DNA of 11,176 nucleotides, from assembly GCA_955652635.1 (NCBI GenBank), contig CATPBN010000166.1, positions 1 through 11,176 on the forward strand. The letters are read 5' to 3'. This document shows, in pieces, positions 1 to 6,946 of the stretch. Source of the DNA: an uncultured Gemmatimonadaceae bacterium (GTDB lineage Bacteria; Gemmatimonadota; Gemmatimonadetes; Gemmatimonadales; Gemmatimonadaceae). The position numbers were made by a program, and so were the translations under genes. The notes beneath the pieces were generated by a model. That model ran no database searches and was not told where the DNA came from. It was given only the letters and a program-made list of their open reading frames with translations. The first letter of the stretch is position 1; each line of letters begins with the position of its first letter.

Positions 1-1
1 C

Positions 2-940
2 CATGTGTGGACCAATCGGCCGGTGGTTTACTGGCCGCAAGGAGTCCCGCGCCCAACTGGCTCTCCGCCGCCAACTGCCCCTCAGAGTCCGTTCGGAAAT
101 CCCTACAGCTTCCGCTACGTGAACACGCTACTCGCATCGGCACTGGGATCCTATCCCGTGCCGGAAGGGCTGCATTGGGATCTTTACGTTGGTCCTGTCG
201 CCGAGGATGTGCCGTATCATCCCATCTACCATCCATTCAACTGGCGCGGATGGGTCTACTTCGGCGTGGGCGCGCTCGGCGACATGGGCGCGCATCTGAT
301 CGATCACCCGTACTGGGCGCTCGGGCTCACGTATCAGACGAGCATCGAGGCGACATCCACCCAGTGGGGGACCATGCCGATTCCGGCCGACCCGAGTGCG
401 ACGGCGGGCACGCGCGAGGCGCGGGGCTACAACAAGCCCGTTTCTTATCCCGTCGCGACCGCGGTTCATTACCAGTTCCCCGCGCGCGGCGCGCAGCCAC
501 CAGTCAAGCTCAATTGGTACGACGGTGGTCTCTATCCGCCTCGTCCCGATGTTCTTCCCGATGACGTGACGCTCAAGAGCGAGGGCGGCGTCATCTTCAT
601 CGGCGAGAAGGGAATACTGATGAACGACACCTACGGCTCCAATCCACGACTTTTTCCTGTGGCACTCACCGAAGAGGCAGCGCTGGTCCCGAAGACATTT
701 GCGCGAATTCCCTGGAGCCACGAAATGAACTGGGTGAAGGCGATCAAGGGTGAGACCAAGGCGAGCTCGCCGATCGAGTACGCCGCTCAGCTCACCGAGA
801 CGATGCTTCTCGGCATCGTCGCGCTGCGCACCGGTCAGGGAAGAAAGATTCTGTACGATGGCGAGCACATGGTCGTAACCAACATTGCGGATGCGAATCA
901 ATACCTGACGCGAGAGTATCGCGCCGGTTGGGCAGTCTGA
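2..940 (+). CDS. Gfo/Idh/MocA family oxidoreductase, C-terminal part (5' truncated by window)
   Basis: Reading is open from the first base, so the N-terminal NAD(P)-binding Rossmann domain and the Glu-Lys-Pro motif lie upstream and the true start is not visible; an in-frame GTG at 5 is very unlikely to be the start. What remains is the C-terminal alpha/beta substrate-binding domain. Family hallmarks are PVPEGLHWDLYVGP, HPFNWRGW and GALGDMGAHLID; the last holds the conserved histidine (codon 293-295) that acts in catalysis in this family. This subtype, with Trp-rich stretches after a PxGLxWDLWLGP-type motif, is common in sugar-degrading Planctomycetota, Bacteroidota and Gemmatimonadota and is often Tat-exported, but the signal cannot be checked here. 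Members oxidise or reduce sugar hydroxyl/keto groups with NAD(P). It ends 21 nt before a DUF1080 gene, suggesting one operon for 3-keto-sugar handling. The family call is firm; the substrate is unknown. Confidence 0.9.
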   Translation, partial: HVWTNRPVVYWPQGVPRPTGSPPPTAPQSPFGNPYSFRYVNTLLASALGSYPVPEGLHWDLYVGPVAEDVPYHPIYHPFNWRGWVYFGVGALGDMGAHLIDHPYWALGLTYQTSIEATSTQWGTMPIPADPSATAGTREARGYNKPVSYPVATAVHYQFPARGAQPPVKLNWYDGGLYPPRPDVLPDDVTLKSEGGVIFIGEKGILMNDTYGSNPRLFPVALTEEAALVPKTFARIPWSHEMNWVKAIKGETKASSPIEYAAQLTETMLLGIVALRTGQGRKILYDGEHMVVTNIADANQYLTREYRAGWAV

Positions 941-961
941 CCAATTCTTCATGAGGAATAC

Positions 962-1705
962 ATGAGACACGGAGCTGTCGCGCGCGCGGTGATCATTTCT
1001 CAACTGGGACTCATTGCTGCTGGTTGCACATCGGTAGGGAACAGTGTCCCCGCCGCGAGTAGCACCGCATCGGGCGCGACGCCGTTGACGGCGGAACAAC
1101 GCGCGGCCGGATGGCGCTCACTGTTCGACGGCACGAGCACCTCGGCCTGGCGTGGTTACAAGGAGCAGTCCTTTCCTGCCGGCTGGACCGTCGTCGATGG
1201 CATCCTGACCAAGACCGGATCGGCCCACGACATCATCACCAGGGACCAGTTCGGCAACTTCGAGCTTGCGCTCGACTGGAAGATTGCCGCGGGCGGAAAC
1301 TCTGGCGTGTTCTATCGCGGCACCGAGGAGTACGATCACATCTACTGGAGCGCTCCGGAATATCAGCTGCTGGACGATGCGGGACATCCGGATGGGCAGA
1401 GCCGGCTAACGTCGGCGGGCGCGGCGTACGCTGTCTATCCGTCGCCAGCCGGAGTGGTCAAGCCTGCGGGTCAATGGAACTCGACACTCATCGTCGTGAA
1501 CGGCAACAACGTTCAACACTGGATGAACGGCCAGAAGCTGCTCGAGTACGATTTCGGGAGCCCGGACTGGGAGGCAAAGGTCAAGGCGAGCAAGTTCGTC
1601 GCCTATCCGCATTACGGACGCGCATCGAGTGGCTACATCGGCCTTCAGGGTGATCACGACGGGACGCTCTGGCTTCGCAACATTCGCATCCGGGAGATCA
1701 AGTGA
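962..1705 (+). CDS. DUF1080 / 3-keto-disaccharide hydrolase domain lipoprotein
   Basis: A 247-aa protein with a type II signal peptide: Arg at residues 2 and 8, a hydrophobic stretch at about 9-20, then a lipobox-like AAGC with Cys22. It is probably a lipidated periplasmic or outer-membrane protein. After an Ala/Ser/Thr linker, one DUF1080 (concanavalin-like jelly-roll) domain fills residues 49-247. Family signatures seen are GWRSLFDG (50-57), FELALDWKI near 100, GGNSGVFYRG (111-120), APEYQLLDD (131-139), QWNSTLIVVNG (171-181) and a closing IGLQGDHDG...LRNIRIREI. Characterised members hydrolyse or eliminate 3-keto-glycosides formed by C3 oxidation. The ATG at 962 has GAGGA at 953-957, 4 nt upstream. 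Its stop overlaps the GTG start of the transporter that follows. The domain is clear; the substrate is not readable from sequence. Confidence 0.92.
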   Translation: MRHGAVARAVIISQLGLIAAGCTSVGNSVPAASSTASGATPLTAEQRAAGWRSLFDGTSTSAWRGYKEQSFPAGWTVVDGILTKTGSAHDIITRDQFGNFELALDWKIAAGGNSGVFYRGTEEYDHIYWSAPEYQLLDDAGHPDGQSRLTSAGAAYAVYPSPAGVVKPAGQWNSTLIVVNGNNVQHWMNGQKLLEYDFGSPDWEAKVKASKFVAYPHYGRASSGYIGLQGDHDGTLWLRNIRIREIK

Positions 1706-2976
1706 GCGGCGTTCGCTCGCGGCTCTCCATCATGATGTTCCTCCAGTATTTCATCTGGGGCGTGTGGTTCGTGACCATGGGCACGTATCTGGGTCAGACT
1801 CTCCATTTCACCGACCGTGAAATCGGGCTCGCTTACGGCGCAACGGCCATCGCCGCTCTGGCTTCGCCCTTTTTCATGGGCGTTATAGCAGACAGGTACT
1901 TCTCCAGCGAGAAACTTCTCGCGGTTCTGCACCTGCTCGGCGGAGCCCTGATGTGGCTGGTTTCGCTCCAGACATCGTTCGCCACGTTTTATCCGCTGCT
2001 GATTCTGTACGCCCTTTGCTACATGCCGACGCTCTCGCTCACGAACTCGATCTCGTTTCACCATGTGCGGGATCCGGGGCGCGAATTTCCGTTCATACGC
2101 GTGCTTGGCACGATAGGATGGATTGTCGCCGGAATCCTGGTGGGGGCGGTCTTTCACGCCGATGCGCGTGTTTTGCCGATGAGACTCGCGGCCGGGGCGT
2201 CGATCGTCATGGCGGCCTATTCGCTTCTGCTGCCGCACACTCCTCCGAAAGCCGCAGGCGGAAGCTTCAGCGTGCACGACGCGCTCGGGCTCGACGCTCT
2301 CCAGCTCCTCCGCAACCGCGACTTCTTCATCTTCGTGGCGGGATCATTTCTTCTCTGCATCCCGCTCCAGTTCTATTACACCTTCGCGAATCCGTTCCTC
2401 AACGAAGTGGGGGCTCCCAATCCGGCGTTCATTCAGACTTTCGGTCAGATGTCGGAGATCGTGTTCATGTTATTGCTGCCCTTCGTGCTGCGGAGATTTG
2501 GAATCAAGGTCATCATGCTCGTGGGCATGGCCGCCTGGGCGCTGCGATATCTGGCGTTCGGAATGGGCGCCGATGGACCAGTGATGTCCTTGATCTATCT
2601 GGTCATTCTGCTCCACGGTGTCTGCTACGATTTCTTCTTCGTAAGCGGTCAGATCTACACCGATCAGCGGGCGGGCGAGAAAATTCGCGCCGCCGCCCAG
2701 GGCCTCATCAACTTCGTCACCAACGGGCTTGGCTACTTCATTGGCGCGTTCGCCTCGGGATGGGTCGTCAACCGCTTTGCCACGCCTAACTCCGCGTGCA
2801 CCGATTTGGCAGCGGCCGCTCATCAGTGTCTCAAGGTGACGCACGATTGGCACGGGATCTGGCTCGTGCCGTCCGCGGGTGCAGCGCTGGTGTTCATTCT
2901 GTTCGCGGTGCTATTCAAGCCGAAGGCTGGGGGAGGGACAACCGGGGAATCGGCCCCTGCAGGAGCCCCCGCTTAG
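1702..2976 (+). CDS. MFS transporter, nucleoside:H+ symporter (NupG-like) family
   Basis: A 424-aa polytopic membrane protein with about 12 predicted hydrophobic segments. The N-terminal half has the pattern typical of the Nuc_H_symport branch: FLQYFIWGVWFVTMGTYLG (13-31), SPFFMGVIADRYFSSEK (55-71) as loop 2-3, LTNSISFHH (113-121) and the polar DPGREFPFIRVLGTIGWI (124-141). The C-terminal half holds HGVCYDFFFVSGQIY (305-319) and an HDWHGIWLVP segment (381-390) before the last helix. The family is named for E. coli NupG/XapB nucleoside permeases, but members in sugar-degrading bacteria often sit beside DUF1080 and Gfo/Idh genes, where sugar or keto-sugar import is the likelier job (inference). 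The GTG start at 1702 overlaps the previous stop by 4 nt, indicating translational coupling. The tail after residue 406 is a low-complexity Gly/Ala/Pro stretch. Confidence 0.88.
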   Translation: MSGVRSRLSIMMFLQYFIWGVWFVTMGTYLGQTLHFTDREIGLAYGATAIAALASPFFMGVIADRYFSSEKLLAVLHLLGGALMWLVSLQTSFATFYPLLILYALCYMPTLSLTNSISFHHVRDPGREFPFIRVLGTIGWIVAGILVGAVFHADARVLPMRLAAGASIVMAAYSLLLPHTPPKAAGGSFSVHDALGLDALQLLRNRDFFIFVAGSFLLCIPLQFYYTFANPFLNEVGAPNPAFIQTFGQMSEIVFMLLLPFVLRRFGIKVIMLVGMAAWALRYLAFGMGADGPVMSLIYLVILLHGVCYDFFFVSGQIYTDQRAGEKIRAAAQGLINFVTNGLGYFIGAFASGWVVNRFATPNSACTDLAAAAHQCLKVTHDWHGIWLVPSAGAALVFILFAVLFKPKAGGGTTGESAPAGAPA

Positions 2977-2998
2977 TGGCGGAAGAGTAAACCAAAGT

Positions 2999-3011
2999 CG
3001 GATGACATCCG
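2999..3011. promoter_or_regulatory. Perfect 6-1-6 palindrome between genes (possible operator)
   Basis: CGGATG-A-CATCCG lies 22 nt after the transporter stop and 29 nt before the next gene. With a 1-nt centre it cannot form a useful RNA hairpin, so if functional it is more likely a dimeric DNA-binding site. No flanking promoter hexamers are convincing. A chance palindrome of this length in a GC-rich gap is possible. Confidence 0.25.
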
Positions 3012-3040
3012 TATTGAAGTAAACAGCAACGAAGGGAAAT

Positions 3041-3343
3041 ATGGACGATCCTGCGAAGGTGATGGTCGCTGTGGCATTTTTCGGCTCGGTCGCGTACTCG
3101 GTCAGCGCAATCGCGCGCGCAACGGTTGCACACAAGAGGGAAGAACGGAGGCTGGAGGGAGAATCGGTCCCGCCTCTTACTGAGGCGCGGCTGGCCCGAA
3201 TCGAGCAGGCAGTTGATGCCATTGCACTCGAGGTCGAACGGATCTCAGAAGGCCAGCGCTTCACCACAAAATTGCTGAGTGAGCACAACCAGATGCTTCC
3301 GAAAGCGACCGCTCGTCAGCTGGCTGCCAATACACCTACCTGA
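3041..3343 (+). CDS. Small membrane-anchored coiled-coil protein, function unknown
   Basis: A 100-aa protein I cannot assign to a named family. Residues about 7-29 form one hydrophobic helix (VMVAVAFFGSVAYSVSAIA). A basic/acidic stretch HKREERRLEGE follows, and then a heptad-like helix at about 47-80 (LARIEQAVDAIALEVERIS) likely to form a short coiled coil in the cytoplasm. This plan, one N-terminal membrane helix plus a coiled coil, is common in small scaffold-like proteins. The ATG at 3041 has GAAGGG at 3031-3036, 4 nt upstream, so the start is well supported. The 64-nt gap from the previous gene suggests a separate transcription unit or a loose operon. Coding status is supported by the SD site and sensible domain layout; the role is unknown. 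Confidence 0.7.
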   Translation: MDDPAKVMVAVAFFGSVAYSVSAIARATVAHKREERRLEGESVPPLTEARLARIEQAVDAIALEVERISEGQRFTTKLLSEHNQMLPKATARQLAANTPT

Positions 3344-3367
3344 TCCGGAGGGATTCTGTCGTTACGA

Positions 3368-3580
3368 TTGAACGGATTCGGCCTCGCCGTGCTAGCCGCG
3401 GGATTAATCGCTTGCGGCACGCAAGAGACTGCGAAAAAGCAGGAGCTAACTCAGCGCGAGAAGGACAGCGTGTTTGCCGGCTCGCGGATTCCCGGCGCGA
3501 AAGCGGTCGGCAAGGCGCTCAAGACCGCCGACTCGGCGGAGGCGCGCCAGGCTCGCATCGATACATCCGGGATTCCCTGA
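3368..3580 (+). CDS. Small putative lipoprotein, function unknown
   Basis: A 70-aa product from the TTG at 3368. The N-terminus is a hydrophobic stretch (FGLAVLAAG) ending in a good lipobox LIAC with Cys16, followed by Gly. The mature part is short, charged and Ala-rich (KKQELTQREKDSVFAGSRIP), with no recognised domain. The start is unsure: the SD-like GGAGGG at 3347-3352 is 15 nt from this TTG, but only 3 nt from an in-frame CTG at 3356 that would add Ser-Leu-Arg-Leu and supply the positive charge signal peptides normally have. The true start may therefore be 3356. It lies 24 nt after the preceding small gene in the same direction, so the two may be co-transcribed. Confidence rests on the lipobox. 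Confidence 0.6.
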   Translation: MNGFGLAVLAAGLIACGTQETAKKQELTQREKDSVFAGSRIPGAKAVGKALKTADSAEARQARIDTSGIP

Positions 3581-3605
3581 GTCAAGAATTGTGGGATGAG
3601 CTTCG

Positions 3606-3640
3606 CATGAGATGCCGACCACTTATTATTGCATCTCATG
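3606..3640. promoter_or_regulatory. Perfect 10-bp inverted repeat over the start of the DHA2 transporter gene
   Basis: The left arm CATGAGATGC (3606-3615) and right arm GCATCTCATG (3631-3640) are exact reverse complements separated by 15 nt. The right arm ends on the ATG (3638-3640) of the efflux gene. The spacer is AT-rich and contains TATTAT (3624-3629), a -10-like hexamer, with TTCGCA (3602-3607, 4 of 6 matches to TTGACA) 16 nt upstream. A start 7-9 nt after that -10 would make the mRNA leaderless, agreeing with the missing SD. The repeat would then be a repressor operator over the promoter; alternatively, in a longer transcript it folds to hide the start codon. Confidence 0.45.
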
Positions 3641-5257
3641 ACGATTGCGGGGGAAATCAACGCCGAGCCCGTTGAGGACGACCGGCCGCTCGCAGAACCC
3701 CTGGCCGCCCCACCGGAAGGAGCCGAACACAAATACCTGATCGCATTCGCCGTGGTGCTCGCGGCGCTGATGCAGGTCATCGACAGCTCGATCGTCAACG
3801 TCGCCCTGCCGGACATGATGGGTAATCTGGGTGCGAGTCTCGACGAGATCGCTTGGGTCTCGACCGGCTACATACTCGCCAGCGTAATAATCATTCCCCT
3901 CACGGGATGGCTCGGGGATTTTTTCGGGCGGAAGCGCTACTTCGTTGGCTCGATCATCATCTTCACCGTCGCCAGCTTCCTTTGCGGCGCGTCGCATTCC
4001 CTCGCTGCGTTGGTGTTCTGGCGAATCATTCAGGGACTGGGCGGCGGCGCGCTCATGACGGTGTCGCAGGCGGTGCTGTTCGAATCGTTTCCGAGAAGGG
4101 AAGCGGGCACAGCTATGGCGCTCTTCGGGCTCGGTGTCATGGTCGGTCCCACCATCGGGCCCACGCTCGGCGGCTTTCTCACGGACAACTACGGCTGGCC
4201 GTGGATCTTCTACATCAACATCCCCCTCGGCATGTTGGCCGCCGCGATGATCATCGGGTACGTGCACGACCCGGAGAACCAGCAACGGCCACCCTCGGTC
4301 GACTATATCGGAATTGCGCTGCTGGCGATGAGCGTCGGCTCCCTGCAATACCTCCTCGAGTACGGCCAGCGCGAAGACTGGTTCGAGTCTCGCTCGATGA
4401 CGACTTTGGCGTTCACAGCCGTCGTGACGGGTGTCGTGCTCGTGTGGCGGGAGCTCACGATCGAACATCCGGTCATCGACTTCAGGGTTCTGCGTCACCG
4501 CCAGATGTGGGTAGGCACTCTTCTCGGCGTGGTGATGGGAGTCGGCCTGTTCGCTTCGGTGTTCACGCTTCCCGTGTTTCTGCAGGGGAATCTCCAGATG
4601 ACGGCGCAGCAAACCGGCATTCTCCTGGCGCCGGGCGCGCTCGCGACCGCCGCGTCGATGGCGATCGTCGGGCGGCTCACGAACAAATATGATCCGCGGA
4701 TCCTCATTACGATTGGCGCGCTGCTATTCGCGGGAGCGATGTTCAAGCTCTCGCGCATTACCGGTGAGAGCGGTGGTACCGACTTCTTCTCGGCCCTCAT
4801 CATGCGCGGTGTGGGACTGGGCATGATGTTCGTGCCGCTCACGACAATCACGCTCGCCGAGCTCACCCACGCCGAGCTCCCGCAAGGCACCGGTTTGTAC
4901 AACTTCTTCCGGCAGTTGGGCGGCTCACTCGGCATCGCCGCGATAGCCACGCTGTTGTCGCATTACACCGCGCAATTCCGGGCGATACTCTCAGAGCATC
5001 TGGCGAGCGGGGATCCGACGACGCTGGGCCGCCTCGACATGCTGACTCGCGCGATGGTCGCGCGTGGCGCCGATGCCTGGACGGCTCGCCAACGCGCGAT
5101 CAGCATTCTCGACCGCGAGCTAATGGGCCAGGCCAGCGTCATTGCTTACAGCAGGATCTATGTCTTGAGCGCGGTGCTGATTCTTGCTCTGATCCCGCTC
5201 CTCGTTCTCGTGCGTCACACGCGGGCCGCGGCCGGGGCTCCGCATATCATGGAATAG
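3638..5257 (+). CDS. DHA2 family (EmrB/QacA-type) MFS drug efflux transporter
   Basis: A 539-aa, roughly 14-TM proton-driven exporter. An acidic/Pro-rich cytoplasmic N-terminus (about 1-30) precedes TM1 with the family's IDSSIVNVALPDM (motif D1, about 48-60). Motif A in loop 2-3 is GWLGDFFGRKR (about 90-100). The antiporter motif C is GLGVMVGPTIGPTLGG (about 164-179), followed by GWPWIFYINIPLG. These are diagnostic for DHA2 exporters such as EmrB, which in Gram-negatives usually work with an EmrA-type periplasmic adaptor and a TolC channel. Neither partner is next to this gene, so it works alone or with partners encoded elsewhere. ATG 3638 is chosen over the upstream in-frame TTG 3629; neither has an SD. 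The start lies inside a perfect inverted repeat, suggesting substrate-responsive repression. It converges on pilT with a terminator between. Confidence 0.93.
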   Translation: MTIAGEINAEPVEDDRPLAEPLAAPPEGAEHKYLIAFAVVLAALMQVIDSSIVNVALPDMMGNLGASLDEIAWVSTGYILASVIIIPLTGWLGDFFGRKRYFVGSIIIFTVASFLCGASHSLAALVFWRIIQGLGGGALMTVSQAVLFESFPRREAGTAMALFGLGVMVGPTIGPTLGGFLTDNYGWPWIFYINIPLGMLAAAMIIGYVHDPENQQRPPSVDYIGIALLAMSVGSLQYLLEYGQREDWFESRSMTTLAFTAVVTGVVLVWRELTIEHPVIDFRVLRHRQMWVGTLLGVVMGVGLFASVFTLPVFLQGNLQMTAQQTGILLAPGALATAASMAIVGRLTNKYDPRILITIGALLFAGAMFKLSRITGESGGTDFFSALIMRGVGLGMMFVPLTTITLAELTHAELPQGTGLYNFFRQLGGSLGIAAIATLLSHYTAQFRAILSEHLASGDPTTLGRLDMLTRAMVARGADAWTARQRAISILDRELMGQASVIAYSRIYVLSAVLILALIPLLVLVRHTRAAAGAPHIME

Positions 5258-5261
5258 CGCC

Positions 5262-5289
5262 AAAAAAAACGCCCTCCGCGAGGAGGGCG
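5262..5289 (-). terminator. Rho-independent terminator of the pilT transcript
   Basis: Read on the minus strand: an 8-bp GC-rich stem CGCCCTCC/GGAGGGCG (plus positions 5270-5277 and 5282-5289) with a 4-nt TCGC loop, followed directly by eight T residues. It begins 25 nt after the pilT stop. On the plus strand the same hairpin has no T-run after it, so it is not a canonical terminator for the convergent efflux gene, though it may slow that transcript. Confidence 0.9.
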
Positions 5290-5314
5290 CCTTCACGCAG
5301 GTTCGAAAGAGTCT

Positions 5315-6937
5315 CTATCTGCCTGTCGAACCAGCCTTGGCCTTCGACGATCCAGTAGCCTCGGGCCCGCTCGCCAAGCCGGCTGCTCGCGCGTCATCGA
5401 CGTCCGCGAAGCTGACGTCCTTGCCCCGCTGTTTCAGCATGTGGATGATGCCAACCTTGTCCGTCGCCTTGAGGTAGGCTTCCTGCGGCTCGACCTGGTT
5501 CGAATCGACGAGCTCGATAAGCGCATCGTTCATCGTCACCATTCCCAGTCTCCGCGAGGTCTGGAGCACGGATGGCAGCTGGAATGTCTTGCCCTCTCGA
5601 ATCAGGTTCGAGACCGATGGTGTCGAGAGCATGATCTCGCGGGCCGCCACTCGACCGCCCCCGATCTTCTTGCAGAGCACCTGTGATATCACGCCCTTGA
5701 GCGACTCCGAGAGCATGACGCGGATCTGAGCCTGTCTGTCGGGCGGGAACTGATCGATCACGCGGTCGATGGTGCTTACAGCAGTCGATGTGTGCACCGT
5801 GCCGAAAACGAGGTGACCAGTCTCGGCCGTTTCGATTGCCATTGAGACCGTCTCCAGATCGCGCAGCTCGCCTACCAGCACGATGTCAGGATCTTCGCGC
5901 AGCGCCGCGCGCAGAGCGTGCTTGAACGACGACGTGTGCACGCCAACGTGACGCTGAGTGATAAGACACTTCTTGCTCTCGTGAACGAACTCGATCGGAT
6001 CCTCGATCGTGATGACGTGATCCGAGCGTGTGCGGTTGATGAGGTCGATCAATGCGCACAGCGTCGTCGACTTACCCGATCCGGTCGGGCCGGTGACGAG
6101 CACGAGTCCCTTGGTGAGGTGACAGAGACGCTGCACTTCCTGTGAAATACCCATCTGCTCGACGGTGACGACGGCGGCAGGAATTGCGCGGAATACGGCG
6201 CCTATTCCCTTGCGATCGCGTAGGGCGTTGCCGCGGAAGCGGGCGAGCCCGACGATCTCGTGCGCGAAGTCAGTGTCGTTGATCTCCTTGAACTCCTCCC
6301 GATTCTGCTCGAGCATCACCGAGTTGAGCATGATGTCGATGTCCTCTGAGCTCAGAACTGCCTCGCCGGGGATTGGTGCGATTTCGCCGCTGGCGCGCAG
6401 CATTGGAGGCGAGCCAGCACGGAGGTGCAGGTCAGACGCCTTGTTGCCCACCAGCTGTCGCAAAAGACTTTCCATCTTGTCCAGCGCGCGATTGCCGGTC
6501 GCCGAGGTCTTGGCTGCCGCCGCGCGGGGCGCTTCGGCTTTCGGAGCTTCCGGCTTTGTGGCTTGCGCCTTTGGAGAATCCGGCTGTGCGGCTGCCGCGA
6601 CTGGCTGGGTCGGCGCCGGCTTCGCGGCGTTGGACCCTGCAATCGTGCGCTCGATACGCGCCGTGATTTTGCCGTTCTGGCTGAGCAGGACTTCGAACGT
6701 TCCGTCTGAGGACGAATATTCGAATCGCGCGTGGCCGTTGGCGTCCGGGACGAGGGGCACGTTGGACGGCGAGATCTCCCGCACCAGATTGAGAATCTGC
6801 GCGCTCGTGAGTGCCTGCTTCATCACCGGGCGGGCCGAGTCTTTTATCGTCACAGTCGCAACCTCGCCTTCGGACAGATTCAATGCCGAGGCGTTGTTGG
6901 CGACGAGTAGGTTGAGAAAGCGATCTAGCTGGGCCAT
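5315..6937 (-). CDS. pilT: PilT-type twitching-motility retraction ATPase with extra N-terminal domain
   Basis: A 540-aa hexameric secretion-type ATPase that drives type IV pilus retraction at the cytoplasmic face of the inner membrane. The PilT core starts near residue 152 (KASDLHLRAGSPPMLRASGE, 166-185). Walker A is GPTGSGKST (283-291), the Asp box TIEDPIEF (310-317), Walker B DIVLVGELRD (351-360) and the His box GHLVFGTVHT (374-383). The C-terminal SVSNLIREGKTFQLPSVLQT (441-460) matches the PilT retraction signature rather than PilB. Usual PilT is about 350 residues. Here about 150 are added: residues 1-97 resemble a degenerate copy of the PilT N-domain, followed by an Ala/Pro/Lys-rich linker (about 100-148). 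A short Ala/Gly/Ser tail follows residue 517. The gene starts 9 nt after the upstream small gene, forming an operon, with no clear SD of its own. Confidence 0.95.
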   Translation of the reverse strand: MAQLDRFLNLLVANNASALNLSEGEVATVTIKDSARPVMKQALTSAQILNLVREISPSNVPLVPDANGHARFEYSSSDGTFEVLLSQNGKITARIERTIAGSNAAKPAPTQPVAAAAQPDSPKAQATKPEAPKAEAPRAAAAKTSATGNRALDKMESLLRQLVGNKASDLHLRAGSPPMLRASGEIAPIPGEAVLSSEDIDIMLNSVMLEQNREEFKEINDTDFAHEIVGLARFRGNALRDRKGIGAVFRAIPAAVVTVEQMGISQEVQRLCHLTKGLVLVTGPTGSGKSTTLCALIDLINRTRSDHVITIEDPIEFVHESKKCLITQRHVGVHTSSFKHALRAALREDPDIVLVGELRDLETVSMAIETAETGHLVFGTVHTSTAVSTIDRVIDQFPPDRQAQIRVMLSESLKGVISQVLCKKIGGGRVAAREIMLSTPSVSNLIREGKTFQLPSVLQTSRRLGMVTMNDALIELVDSNQVEPQEAYLKATDKVGIIHMLKQRGKDVSFADVDDARAAGLASGPEATGSSKAKAGSTGR

Positions 6938-6946
6938 GTCAGTCGA

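Noticed and set aside
128..1099. Long minus-strand open frame of 323 codons antisense to the Gfo/Idh and DUF1080 genes
   Set aside because: It spans two clearly assigned genes, its product is Arg-rich with no recognisable domain, and such frames arise from high-GC third positions on the other strand.
3626..4612. Minus-strand open frame of 328 codons antisense to the DHA2 transporter
   Set aside because: His/Arg/Glu-rich composition typical of a shadow frame; the plus-strand frame has full family motifs.
5270..5289. Same hairpin as a plus-strand terminator for the DHA2 transporter gene
   Set aside because: On the plus strand it is followed by CCTTCACG and not a T-run; the A-run lies on the wrong side. 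Assigned to the minus strand only.
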